A DNA stretch of 64,000 bases from contig NZ_CP022262.1 of NCBI RefSeq assembly GCF_003119195.2, positions 358,501-422,500 of the forward strand, written 5' to 3'. Below are positions 52,475-60,405 of this stretch, piece by piece; position 1 is the first letter of the stretch, and every line of letters starts with the position of its first letter. This DNA is from Azospirillum baldaniorum (GTDB lineage: Bacteria; Pseudomonadota; Alphaproteobacteria; Azospirillales; Azospirillaceae). Below the pieces are notes generated by a model. That model was not told where the DNA came from, made no database searches, and saw nothing but the letters and a program-made list of their open reading frames with translations. The translations under genes and the position numbers were made by a program.

Positions 52475-53509
52475 TCACTCGGCGGGGGCGGGCTGGACCG
52501 GCAGGGGTTGCGCTTCGGTGTTCTCTTGGGCGGCCTTCTGGGCGGCCAGATAGCGCGGGGAGAGGACGCCGAACCGGCGGGCCCACCAAGCGGTCAGGAT
52601 CGGGGTCAACAGCGAGGTGACGACGACGCTGGTGGCAACCAGGGCGGTGGCGGCCGGGGCGCTCGGGGCGAAGCTCGGCTCGATGGAGGCGATGATCGGC
52701 GGGACGGTCACGGCCGCACCGGCGGTGGAGGCGGCGCCGATGCCGGCGGTGCCGTTGCCTTTGGCGAGCAGGATGTCGGCGACGACCAGCGTGAAGCCGG
52801 TGATGGCGATGACCGAGAGGCCGAGGACGATGCCGAGCAGGCCGGTGTTCAGGATGACCGCGAAGTTCAGGTTGTTGCCGAGCGCGAAGGCGAAGAAGGG
52901 CACCATCACCGGCACGGCCTGGCCGAAGAATTTGCGGAAGTCCTGGTCCAGGTTGCCGAGCGCGAAGCCGATCAGGAAGGGCAGCAGCGCGCCGACCATG
53001 GTCTGCCAGGGGAAGGCGGCCAGACCGGCCAGACCCAGCGTCGCCATCGTCATGAAGGGGCCGGATTCCAGGCACATCAGGCAGAAGGCGCCGGATTCCT
53101 CCTTGGTGCCGTACTGCTGCATCAGCGCCATGTACATGCCGCCGTTGGTGTCGTTCATGGCGGCGATGATCGCCAGCACCGACAGGCCGGTGAAGAAGCC
53201 CGACGAGACGCCCTCGTGCGGGATGAACCAGGAGGCGACGATGCCCATGGTGGCGGCGGTGAGGATCTTCACGGTGACGAGCACGCCGCTCTTGCGCAGG
53301 ACCAGCGGGGTGGCCTTCAGGCTGATGCTGGCGCCGATGCAGAAGAACCAGACGGAGAGGATCGGCAAGGTGCCGGTGATCAGGCCGTTGGTGAAGGACC
53401 CGAAGAACTTGCCCGTGTTCGGCGCGAAGGTGTTCAGGCAGGCGCCGAGGAACAGGGGAAGGATCATCATCCCGCCGGGAATGCGGTCGATCCTGGATTT
53501 GATGTTCAT
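52475..53509 (-). CDS. kdgT: 2-Keto-3-deoxygluconate permease KdgT
   Basis: A 344-residue permease of the KdgT family with about ten membrane helices. It begins MNIKSRIDRIPGGMMILPLF, then LGACLNTFAPNTGKFFGSFT, AAMNDTNGGMYMALMQQYGT and AFALGNNLNFAVILNTGLLG. It imports KDG by proton symport. The C-terminal tail is Pro/Ala-rich. It has its own operator/promoter of the regulon 165 nt upstream. An 8-bp repeat (AAGCCGGA/TCCGGCTT, 52406-52441) after the stop may be a weak terminator. Confidence 0.95.
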   Translation of the reverse strand: MNIKSRIDRIPGGMMILPLFLGACLNTFAPNTGKFFGSFTNGLITGTLPILSVWFFCIGASISLKATPLVLRKSGVLVTVKILTAATMGIVASWFIPHEGVSSGFFTGLSVLAIIAAMNDTNGGMYMALMQQYGTKEESGAFCLMCLESGPFMTMATLGLAGLAAFPWQTMVGALLPFLIGFALGNLDQDFRKFFGQAVPVMVPFFAFALGNNLNFAVILNTGLLGIVLGLSVIAITGFTLVVADILLAKGNGTAGIGAASTAGAAVTVPPIIASIEPSFAPSAPAATALVATSVVVTSLLTPILTAWWARRFGVLSPRYLAAQKAAQENTEAQPLPVQPAPAE

Positions 53510-53673
53510 AGTCGGTACTCCTGGGGCGGTCCGACTGGGCCGTCGATGGAAAGTCCGGGGTGGTGGCTGCCGTTGCGGCGCATGGAGGGGGAGCATGCCG
53601 CGCATCCCCTGCGGGGCGGCGCCGGTCCGGTGGCCTTCGGGCCTGTCCAAGGATCGCGCCGTCGATGGAGTGG

Positions 53674-53702
53674 ATACTAGTATATCAGCGCTGCGAGGCA
53701 AG
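53674..53702 (-). promoter_or_regulatory. GntR-type operator in kdgT promoter (site 7)
   Basis: Operator core CTAGTATATCAG at 53677-53688. Minus-strand promoter: -35 CTTGCC (53697-53702), 17-nt spacer, -10 TAGTAT (53674-53679). The -35 box abuts the stop codon of the upstream 123-aa gene. Confidence 0.82.
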
Positions 53703-54074
53703 TCAGGAGAACTGCGTACCCCGTCGGATGACACTCTGTCGCACGTCCTGCGGCGGTGGTTCGGCGGTGCCGTTCCCGTGCGCCGGGAAACCCGGCTCCG
53801 TGTCGGAAAGCGCAAGCGTGGCAACAGCTTGCAGCGCTTCATGGACGCGGTGGTAGGCAGCCTCGATGCGCCGGGCGGCCTGTTCGCCACCGGCCGATCG
53901 GGCGGTTTCACGGAAGAGGGCGAGGGCGGTGCGGCCGAAATCCTCGAAGCGCGCGTGCAGGCCGTGCTCATCCAGAACGAAGACCGGCGTGGTCAGGAAG
54001 GCCCGCCGCAGGGCGTCGGCGTCGCGCTCCAGGGCGGCGATGCGCGCGGTCGGCGGGTCGGAGGTCCGGGGCAT
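53703..54074 (-). CDS. Hypothetical protein (123 aa)
   Basis: A 123-residue soluble protein. The N-terminal half is helical (ARIAALERDADALRRAFLTT) with FVLDEHGLHARFEDFGRTAL, and the C-terminus is disordered and basic. No family recognised. It lies between gap and kdgT in the same direction, with a perfect 10-bp inverted repeat just upstream of its start and a GC-rich element behind that. Placement inside the regulon suggests a linked role, but nothing in the sequence shows it. Confidence 0.6.
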   Translation of the reverse strand: MPRTSDPPTARIAALERDADALRRAFLTTPVFVLDEHGLHARFEDFGRTALALFRETARSAGGEQAARRIEAAYHRVHEALQAVATLALSDTEPGFPAHGNGTAEPPPQDVRQSVIRRGTQFS

Positions 54075-54095
54075 GCCACGGCTCCTTGAAAGGGT

Positions 54096-54121
54096 GTTTT
54101 CAAAAAGCGGGTTTTGAAAAC
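54096..54121. promoter_or_regulatory. Perfect 10-bp inverted repeat upstream of the 123-aa gene
   Basis: GTTTTCAAAA and TTTTGAAAAC separated by AGCGGG, ending 22 nt before the ATG on the minus strand. It is unlike the other operators of the window. Probably a transcription factor site overlapping the promoter. Confidence 0.7.
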
Positions 54122-54155
54122 TGGTATTTTAGTTTTTGAGGGGACGGGAGCCGTA

Positions 54156-54260
54156 TTGCCCCCACCCTAACCCTCCCCCGCTTCGCAGGGGAGGGGACTG
54201 CCGCCGCTTCGCAACAATCTCCCTCCCCTGCAAAGCGGGGGAGGGCCGGGGTGGGGGCAA
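54156..54260. repeat. MITE/REP-like GC-rich element, type B copy 5
   Basis: TTGCCCCCACCCT start and GGGTGGGGGCAA-type end, 105 bp, located 13 nt past the gap stop codon. It is the most symmetrical copy and could serve as the transcription end of gap. Confidence 0.87.
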
Positions 54261-54273
54261 CGCCGCTCCGCCC

Positions 54274-55281
54274 TTACTTGGCGTTGGCCATGGCGACGGC
54301 GGTGTCGCTCATGCGGTTGGAGAAGCCCCACTCGTTGTCGTACCAGGTCATGATGCGGACGAAGTTGCCGTCGATGACCTTGGTTTCGTTCAGCGCGAAG
54401 ATCGAGCTGTGCGGGTCGTGGTTGAAGTCGGTGGAGACCAGATCCTCGGTGTAGGCACCCAGGATGCCCTTGAGCGGGCCGTTGGCGGCCTCGGCGATCG
54501 CCTTGGTGATCTCCTCCACCGAGGTGGCGCGCTTGGCGGTGAACTTGAAGTCGACCACCGAGACGTTGGGCGTCGGCACGCGCATGGCCGTGCCGTCCAG
54601 CTTGCCCTTCAGCTCGGGCAGCACCTTGCCCACCGCCTTGGCCGCGCCGGTCGAGGTCGGGATCATGTTCAGCGCCGCGGCGCGGGCGCGGTGCAGGTCC
54701 TTGTGGTTGGTGTCGACGATGCGCTGATCCCCCGTGTAGGAGTGGATCGTCGTCATGAAGCCCTTCTCGATGCCGATCAGCTTGTTCAGCACGAAGGCCA
54801 CCGGGGCCAGGCAGTTCGTCGTGCACGAGGCGTTCGAGACGATGCGGTGATCGGCCTTGAGCTGGTCGTGGTTGACGCCGTAGACCACCGTGATGTCCTC
54901 GTCGGTGGCCGGGGCGGAGATCAGCACCTTCTCCGCACCCGCTTCCAGATGCTTGGCGGCGTCGGCGCGCTTGGTGAAGATGCCCGAGCATTCCATGGCG
55001 ATCTGGATGCCCAGATCCTTCCACGGCAGCTTGGCCGGGTCACGCTCCTGCACGACCTTGATCGCGTGGCCGTTGACGATCAGGGCGCCGTCCTTGACCT
55101 CAACGGTGCCGGGGAAGCGGCCGTGGACGCTGTCGTACTTCAGCAGGTGGGCGTTGGCCTTGAGGTCGGCCAGGTCGTTGATCGCCACGACCTCCACGTC
55201 GTTGCGGCCGCTCTCGTAGATGGCCCGCAGAACCAGACGGCCGATACGGCCAAAACCGTTGATCGCTACCTTTACGGACAT
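54274..55281 (-). CDS. gap: Glyceraldehyde-3-phosphate dehydrogenase
   Basis: A 335-residue GAPDH. NAD-binding MSVKVAINGFGRIGRLVLRA, and catalytic Cys153 in SNASCTTNCLAPVAFVLNKL. Further blocks are HSYTGDQRIVDTNHKDLHRA and SWYDNEWGFS-like TWYDNEWGFSNRMSDTAVA. It oxidises glyceraldehyde-3-phosphate, which is released by cleavage of KDPG, so it is a natural follow-on step for KDG catabolism. ATG 55281 is the family start; upstream frame was rejected. It has its own operator/promoter about 135 nt upstream, and no pgk or tkt gene is next to it. Confidence 0.98.
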   Translation of the reverse strand: MSVKVAINGFGRIGRLVLRAIYESGRNDVEVVAINDLADLKANAHLLKYDSVHGRFPGTVEVKDGALIVNGHAIKVVQERDPAKLPWKDLGIQIAMECSGIFTKRADAAKHLEAGAEKVLISAPATDEDITVVYGVNHDQLKADHRIVSNASCTTNCLAPVAFVLNKLIGIEKGFMTTIHSYTGDQRIVDTNHKDLHRARAAALNMIPTSTGAAKAVGKVLPELKGKLDGTAMRVPTPNVSVVDFKFTAKRATSVEEITKAIAEAANGPLKGILGAYTEDLVSTDFNHDPHSSIFALNETKVIDGNFVRIMTWYDNEWGFSNRMSDTAVAMANAK

Positions 55282-55610
55282 GCTGTTCTCCGCTGGTGTT
55301 CGCGGCCCCGGATGGGATCGGGGGCGGCGCCGGCCAGGGCCGGTTGGAAAGGGGGCGCCGGATCGGGCGGCCCGCCTCGGCAGGGCGCGGGCGCTTCCGG
55401 TGTTCGCCATGATGTATACTAATATATCAGATTGACGCGCAAGAGCGGACGGCGGGCCGGATGGTTCGCCGGACAAAATGTCGCGGTTGCTGCGTTGCAA
55501 GACAAATCGTGCCCGGCGCTGTTGGCCTGGGTTGGACCCGTCACCCGGACCGCTCCAAAGGTCTTCCCCGAAGACCGGAACCGCCCCGAAAACGGAACCG
55601 CCAGAGGACG
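55282..55610. other. Divergent region between gap and the mechanosensitive channel gene
   Basis: 329 bp with the gap promoter/operator near 55416-55443 and a gap leader of about 128 nt. The channel gene promoter must be in the right half. No gene seen. Confidence 0.5.
55416..55443 (-). promoter_or_regulatory. GntR-type operator in gap promoter (site 8)
   Basis: Operator core CTAATATATCAG at 55419-55430. Minus-strand promoter: -35 CTTGCG (55438-55443), 16-nt spacer, -10 TAGTAT (55416-55421). Confidence 0.82.
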
Positions 55611-57956
55611 ATGACTTTCGACGACCGTGCCCCACGGCTTTCCGCCGCCCGCTTCCGCGCCTTGCGCGGCCTGCTCGCCCTCCTTCTCCTGCTGACCGCC
55701 GCGCTTGGGGGGCTCGCGACCCCGGCGTCGGCGCAGATCCCGACGCCCACCCCGCCGGCCCAGGCCGAGGCGGCGCCCAATCCGGAGGAGATCGCCCGCC
55801 TGCGCCAGACGCTGGAGGACCCGGAGCGCCGCGCCGCCCTGCTCGGTCAGCTCCGCGCCCTGGAGCAGGCGAAGGCCGCCACCGCACCGGCGGAACCGGA
55901 CGGAATCGGCACCCGCCTGCTCAGCCTGCTGTCGAACCGGCTCGACGGGCTGGGGCAGGAGGCCGCGCTGGCCGGCGACGCCCTGTTGAACGCGCCGCAG
56001 GGGCTGCATTGGCTGGAGCGGCAGGTGTCCGACCCGGCGCAGCGCGCCGCCTGGGGCTGGCTGGCCGCCGAACTGGTGCTGGTGGTGGTGGTCGGGCAGA
56101 GCGCCCGGCTGATCGCCATCCGCACGCTGCGGCGTCCGCGGGCGATGCTGGCGGCGCGGCCCATCCACTCCACACTCGCAAAGGTGCCCCTGCTGCTGGT
56201 GCGGTCGCTGTTCGATCTGGCGCCCATCGTGGCCTTCGCCGCCGCCGGCTTCGGCGTGCTGGCGCTGTTCGACCCGCCGCCGGTGGTGCGGGTGCTGGGC
56301 GTCACCTTCCTCAACGCCAGCATCTTCGTGCAGATCGTGCTTCTGGTCGTCCGGGCGCTTCTGGCTCCGGCCTCGCCCAACCTGCGCTTGATCCCGATGA
56401 GCGACGGGTCGGCTCTGCGGCTGCTGCGCTGGTGCCGGACCATCGCCATCACCACGCTCTACGGCATGTTCCTGGCCGAGGCGGCTCGGCGGCTCGGCCT
56501 GCCGGCGCAGAGCTACAGCGCGCTGGTGACCCTGGTTGGCCTGCTGGTTGCCGTCATGCTGGCGGTGCTGGTGCTGCAAAGCCGGGAGGCGGTGGCCGCA
56601 CGCCTGCGCGGCGGGATCGCGGCGGCGCAGCCGCTGTCCGACGTGGTGTCGCCGGTTCCGCCCGGACGGCGCACCGCCGGAGCCGGGCGGATGCTGCGCG
56701 CCGCCGGCCGCCGCGTGGCCGATGTTTGGCACGCCATCGCCATCCTCTACATCATCGTCCTGTTCGGCATCTGGGCGCTGGAGATCAGCGGCGGGCTGCT
56801 GTTTGTGATGCAGGCGACGGCGGTGACGCTGGTGGTCGCGGGGGTCGCGCGGTTGATCGGGCGGGGGATCACCCGCGCCGCCGCGGCGATTCTGGAGCGT
56901 ATGGACCGTCGGCGGGGACATTCGGCCTGGGCGGCGGGGCGGTTGCGCCGCTACGTCGCTCCCACCGCGCGGCTGCTGCACGCGGCGGTGGCCGTGCTGG
57001 GCGGGCTGGTGGTTCTGAACGCCTGGGGGCTGGATGTCTGGGGCTGGCTGCAGACCGCCATCGGCCTGCGCATCGTCGCGTCGGGCCTGTCGCTCCTGCT
57101 GGTCGGCGCCATCGCGCTCGCCGTGTGGGAGGTGACGAACGGGCTGATCGAACGCCATCTGGCGACGACGGACCGCAACGGGCGGGCCATCCAGCGCAGC
57201 GCGCGGGTGCGCACCCTGCTGCCGCTGCTGCGCAGCGCCCTGCTGGTGGTCCTGCTGACGCTGGTCACGCTGATCACCCTGTCGGAGCTGGGGCTGAACA
57301 TCGGGCCGTTGCTGGCCGGTGCCGGCGTGGTCGGCCTGGCCGTCGGCTTCGGTGCGCAGACCCTGGTCAAGGACGTCATCACCGGCCTGTTCATCCTGTT
57401 CGAGGACACCATCTCGGTCGGCGACGTCGTCAATGTCGGAGGCAAGGGCGGTCTGGTGGAGGGGATGAACATCCGCACCATCCGCCTGCGCGACTTCGAC
57501 GGGACGGTGCACACCATCCCCTTCAGCGCGGTCACCAGCGTGTCGAACATGACGAAGGACTTCAGCTACTACGTGTTCGACGTGGCCATTCCCTATCACG
57601 AGAACGCCGACCGCGTGGTCTCCGTGCTGCACGGCATCGGCGACGAGCTGCGCCAGGACCCGCGCTTCGCGCCGCTGATCCTGGAGCCGCTGGAGGTGCT
57701 GGGCGTCGATTCCTTCCAGGAGTCCGCGGCGGTCATCAAGGCGCGCATCAAGACGCTGCCCATCCAGCAATGGAACGTCGGGCGGGAGTTCAACGGCCGC
57801 ATGAAGGCGCGCTTCATCGAGCTGGGAATCGACTTCCCGCTGCCGCAGCGCACGCTGCACATCGCCCGCGGTGCGGCGGAGATGCTGGCCGGGATGGGGG
57901 GCGAGGCGGGGGCCGCCAACGCCGGCCGGATGCGCCACGCCGGGGCGGCGGAGTAG
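55611..57956 (+). CDS. Large MscS-family mechanosensitive channel
   Basis: A 781-residue membrane protein. A signal peptide (LLALLLLLTAALGG, cleavage near PASA) is followed by a periplasmic segment, then about ten membrane helices. The C-terminal MscS core starts near 560: pore helix GPLLAGAGVVGLAVGFGAQT, beta domain TISVGDVVNVGGKGGLVEGM, and the alpha/beta domain ending FPLPQRTLHI. It resembles the YbiO/YnaI/large MscS class. It opens on membrane tension in osmotic downshock. ATG 55611 was chosen for the signal peptide. Confidence 0.93.
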   Translation: MTFDDRAPRLSAARFRALRGLLALLLLLTAALGGLATPASAQIPTPTPPAQAEAAPNPEEIARLRQTLEDPERRAALLGQLRALEQAKAATAPAEPDGIGTRLLSLLSNRLDGLGQEAALAGDALLNAPQGLHWLERQVSDPAQRAAWGWLAAELVLVVVVGQSARLIAIRTLRRPRAMLAARPIHSTLAKVPLLLVRSLFDLAPIVAFAAAGFGVLALFDPPPVVRVLGVTFLNASIFVQIVLLVVRALLAPASPNLRLIPMSDGSALRLLRWCRTIAITTLYGMFLAEAARRLGLPAQSYSALVTLVGLLVAVMLAVLVLQSREAVAARLRGGIAAAQPLSDVVSPVPPGRRTAGAGRMLRAAGRRVADVWHAIAILYIIVLFGIWALEISGGLLFVMQATAVTLVVAGVARLIGRGITRAAAAILERMDRRRGHSAWAAGRLRRYVAPTARLLHAAVAVLGGLVVLNAWGLDVWGWLQTAIGLRIVASGLSLLLVGAIALAVWEVTNGLIERHLATTDRNGRAIQRSARVRTLLPLLRSALLVVLLTLVTLITLSELGLNIGPLLAGAGVVGLAVGFGAQTLVKDVITGLFILFEDTISVGDVVNVGGKGGLVEGMNIRTIRLRDFDGTVHTIPFSAVTSVSNMTKDFSYYVFDVAIPYHENADRVVSVLHGIGDELRQDPRFAPLILEPLEVLGVDSFQESAAVIKARIKTLPIQQWNVGREFNGRMKARFIELGIDFPLPQRTLHIARGAAEMLAGMGGEAGAANAGRMRHAGAAE

Positions 57957-58014
57957 GGTGGCTGCACCAACCCCCTCGGTCTTGCAAAAAAGTGACGGGG
58001 TCATGTCGATTTCG

Positions 58015-58043
58015 CTTGAGCCCCGCCAGCGGCGCGGCTATAT
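58015..58043 (+). promoter_or_regulatory. Sigma-70 promoter of the tRNA pair
   Basis: CTTGAG (58015-58020), 17-nt spacer, CTATAT (58038-58043): close to the alphaproteobacterial consensus CTTGAC-N17-CTATAT. Start expected near 58050, about 40 nt before tRNA-Leu. Confidence 0.8.
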
Positions 58044-58091
58044 CAGCGCTCCCGCGTCGCCCCAAGGGATGCGGGACAAAGAGCAGACGAT

Positions 58092-58178
58092 GCGCTTGTG
58101 GCGGAATTGGTAGACGCGCTAGGTTCAGGTCCTAGTGGCTGAAAGGCCGTGGGGGTTCGAGTCCCTCCAAGCGCACCA
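58092..58178 (+). tRNA. tRNA-Leu (anticodon CAG)
   Basis: 87 nt including an encoded CCA. Acceptor GCGCTTG/CAAGCGC, anticodon arm CTAGG-TTCAGGT-CCTAG with anticodon CAG (reads CTG), long variable arm TGGCTGAAAGGCCG, T arm GGGGGTTCGAGTCCCTC. Followed by a CCAACAC/GTGTTGG hairpin (58176-58196). Confidence 0.97.
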
Positions 58179-58208
58179 ACACTTCTTGTGTTGGCCTGAG
58201 ATTATAGT

Positions 58209-58284
<76 letters not shown>

Positions 58285-58290
58285 TCATGA

Positions 58291-58324
58291 AGCCAGCAAC
58301 CTTGACGGGTTGCTGGCTTTTCCC
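58291..58324 (+). terminator. Terminator of the tRNA operon
   Basis: AGCCAGCAACC-TTGAC-GGGTTGCTGGCT followed by TTTTCCCTTTT, 6 nt past the tRNA-Ala end. Confidence 0.92.
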
Positions 58325-58391
58325 TTTTCCGTGGCTTCTTCCGCCATCGGGTTCGACGTCGGCGCAATCGCCAACGGGACCGGGTGGCCCC

Positions 58392-58856
58392 TCATGCCGC
58401 CGCGACGACCAGCAGAGCAACGGTCAGCGCCACGGCGTCCTCGATCAGCGCCGCCGGCCGGTCGCGGCCGAAGGCGGCCGCCATGCGTCGGCGCGCCTCG
58501 TAGAAAAGGAGCGTGCCGGCAACCGCGCCGAGCCCGCCGACGAACAATCCGGGGACCCACGCGCCCGCGTTCGCCCCGATGGCAGCGCCCGCGACGGCAC
58601 CGCCGACGATGCGGCTGGCGAAGGGGAAGGGGCGTTTGCGGCTGGGGGTGCCCGGCAGCTTGTCGGTGACCAGCTCCCCCACCGCCATGGCGGCGAAGAC
58701 CCAGGGCGAGACCGGGTGGCCGAGGAAGAACAGCCAGCTTCCCGACAGGTCGAGCCAGCCGCCATAGGCGGCCCAGGAGACCGCCGCCGGTGCGAGCAGG
58801 GTGCGCGAACCGGAAACGGCGCCGATCAGGACGGCGAGAATCAGGGCAGTCGTCAC
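58392..58856 (-). CDS. DUF4126-like membrane protein
   Basis: A 154-residue protein with about four membrane helices (TALILAVLIGAVSGSRTLLA, AFAAMAVGELVTDKLPGTPS-like region, GAVAGAAIGANAGAWVPGLF). The GELVTDKLPGTPSRKRPF block is the recognisable family mark. Function unknown. GTG 58856 is the start, with GGAG about 8 nt upstream. It is read in the same direction as the aldehyde dehydrogenase gene 13 nt upstream, so it is likely part of that operon. Confidence 0.8.
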   Translation of the reverse strand: MTTALILAVLIGAVSGSRTLLAPAAVSWAAYGGWLDLSGSWLFFLGHPVSPWVFAAMAVGELVTDKLPGTPSRKRPFPFASRIVGGAVAGAAIGANAGAWVPGLFVGGLGAVAGTLLFYEARRRMAAAFGRDRPAALIEDAVALTVALLVVAAA

Positions 58857-58869
58857 ACTGGTCTCCGGG

Positions 58870-60342
58870 TCAGTCGGTCCGGCGGTCGCGCAGGGCCTGG
58901 ATCAGGGTCCGGACCACCCCGGCGCGGGCGCCGGGACCGCCATGGAGCAGGCGGAGCGCCGCCAGCATCAGCGCCGCGTCGCCGTCGCGCGGCGGGTCGG
59001 TGTGGGGAAGCCGCCGGCCGCGCCGCACCGAAACGGTTTTCACCCGCGTCATCTCCAGCAGCCCTTCGGCGCCGCGCGTGACGCCCCAGCCGCTGGCGCG
59101 GCGCCCTCCGAAAGGCAGGCGGGGGTCGGCGGTCGGAACGATCAGGTCGTTGACCGTCACCGTCCCGGCGTCCAGCCGCCCGGCCAGGGCGCAGGCCTCC
59201 TCCTCCGGCCCGAAGACCGAGGCGCCGAGCGCGTAGGGGCTCTGCGCGGCGGCCTCCAGCGCCTCCTCGGCATCGCGGACGGGCACCAGCGACAGGATGG
59301 GGGCGAACAGCTCCTCGCGCAGCAGCGCCATGCCCGGCCGCGCGTCGGCCACGATCAGCGGCGTCATCGCCGGGTCGGCGTCCTCGGGCAGTGGACCAAC
59401 CGGGCGGGCGCCCTCCGCCACCGCCGCGCGGACCAGCCCGACCAGCCGGCGCCGCACCGGCAGGGGCACCGCCGCCGGCGGGGTCGCCGCCACGCTGCGC
59501 GTCAAGGAATGCTCCAGCTCGGCCGCCAGGGCGCGCGGCACGAAGACCCGGCGCGGCGCGATGCAGGTGGCGGAGCCGTTGAGGCGCAGGCCGAAGGCCA
59601 GCGCGCGGGCAACCGTGCCAAGGTCGGCCCCCGGCAGGACGAACACCGCGTCGTTGCCCGACAATTCCATGGTGGAGGGCACCAGCCCGTCGGCGAGCTG
59701 GCGGGCCACCGCCCGGCCGGTGCCGGCCGATCCGGTCAGCACCAGCTTGTCGATGCCGGCGGTGATCGCGTCGGACACCGCGTCGGGGGACTCGTCCAAA
59801 AGCTGGAACAGGCCGTCCGGCAGACCGGCCTCGGCCAGCCAGTCGGCCAGCCGCTCCATCGGCGCGGAGCAACCGGGCGCCGGCTTGACCAGCACCGCGT
59901 TCCCGGCGGTCAGTGCCTGAAGCGCCTGCACCCCCGGCAGCAGCAGCGGGTAGTTGGACGGGCCGACGATCAGGACGGTGCCGAACGGCTCCCGTCGCAC
60001 CTCCGCGGTGACTCCGAACAGCCAGACCGGGCGCCCACGCGCGCCCAGGCGCCGCGGCGCCAGCAGCGCGGCGGCCTCGCGCTCCAGGAAACGGCAGGCC
60101 TCGGCCAGCGGCAGGACCTCCGCGCTCAGGCTCTCGGCGGGGCTGCGCCCGGGGCGGGTCGCCAGCGTTCGCACAAGATCCTCCGCATCCGCCGCGATGC
60201 GGCGGCGGATTTTGCGGATGATGGACAGTCTTTCGCCTGTATTGCCGCCGGCCCACGCCGTGCGCGCAGATGAAAATAGATCGCCGCTCCCGCCTGTCCA
60301 AGGGGTTACACCCGGAGGGGTGCGATTGTGGCTGTGATCCAT
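58870..60342 (-). CDS. Aldehyde dehydrogenase, carotenoid-cluster type
   Basis: A 490-residue NAD(P)-dependent aldehyde dehydrogenase. Motifs: VLIVGPSNYPLLLPGVQALQ, GSAGTGRAVARQLADG, catalytic Glu in MELSGNDAVF and catalytic Cys in GSATCIAPRRVF. It is divergent from two desaturase genes, with 63 bp between starts, which matches clusters where the enzyme oxidises a terminal carotenoid aldehyde to the acid (as AldH in staphyloxanthin-type pathways). A general detoxifying role remains possible. ATG 60342 was chosen at the start of the family region; a much longer upstream frame is an artefact over the desaturase gene. Confidence 0.85.
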   Translation of the reverse strand: MDHSHNRTPPGVTPWTGGSGDLFSSARTAWAGGNTGERLSIIRKIRRRIAADAEDLVRTLATRPGRSPAESLSAEVLPLAEACRFLEREAAALLAPRRLGARGRPVWLFGVTAEVRREPFGTVLIVGPSNYPLLLPGVQALQALTAGNAVLVKPAPGCSAPMERLADWLAEAGLPDGLFQLLDESPDAVSDAITAGIDKLVLTGSAGTGRAVARQLADGLVPSTMELSGNDAVFVLPGADLGTVARALAFGLRLNGSATCIAPRRVFVPRALAAELEHSLTRSVAATPPAAVPLPVRRRLVGLVRAAVAEGARPVGPLPEDADPAMTPLIVADARPGMALLREELFAPILSLVPVRDAEEALEAAAQSPYALGASVFGPEEEACALAGRLDAGTVTVNDLIVPTADPRLPFGGRRASGWGVTRGAEGLLEMTRVKTVSVRRGRRLPHTDPPRDGDAALMLAALRLLHGGPGARAGVVRTLIQALRDRRTD

Positions 60343-60405
60343 TTCCGGTCCATGTTCGTAACTGCCTTCACACAAGTCGGCAGCTTGGGAGCGTTTGACA
60401 AGCGG

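Noticed and set aside
55419..58004. 861-codon minus-strand frame across the MscS gene
   Set aside because: Shadow of the channel gene; Gln/Arg/His-rich with no recognisable fold.
58034..58048. CTATATCAG near the tRNA promoter resembling a ninth GntR operator
   Set aside because: It lacks the left half of the palindrome and coincides with the -10 box of the tRNA promoter.
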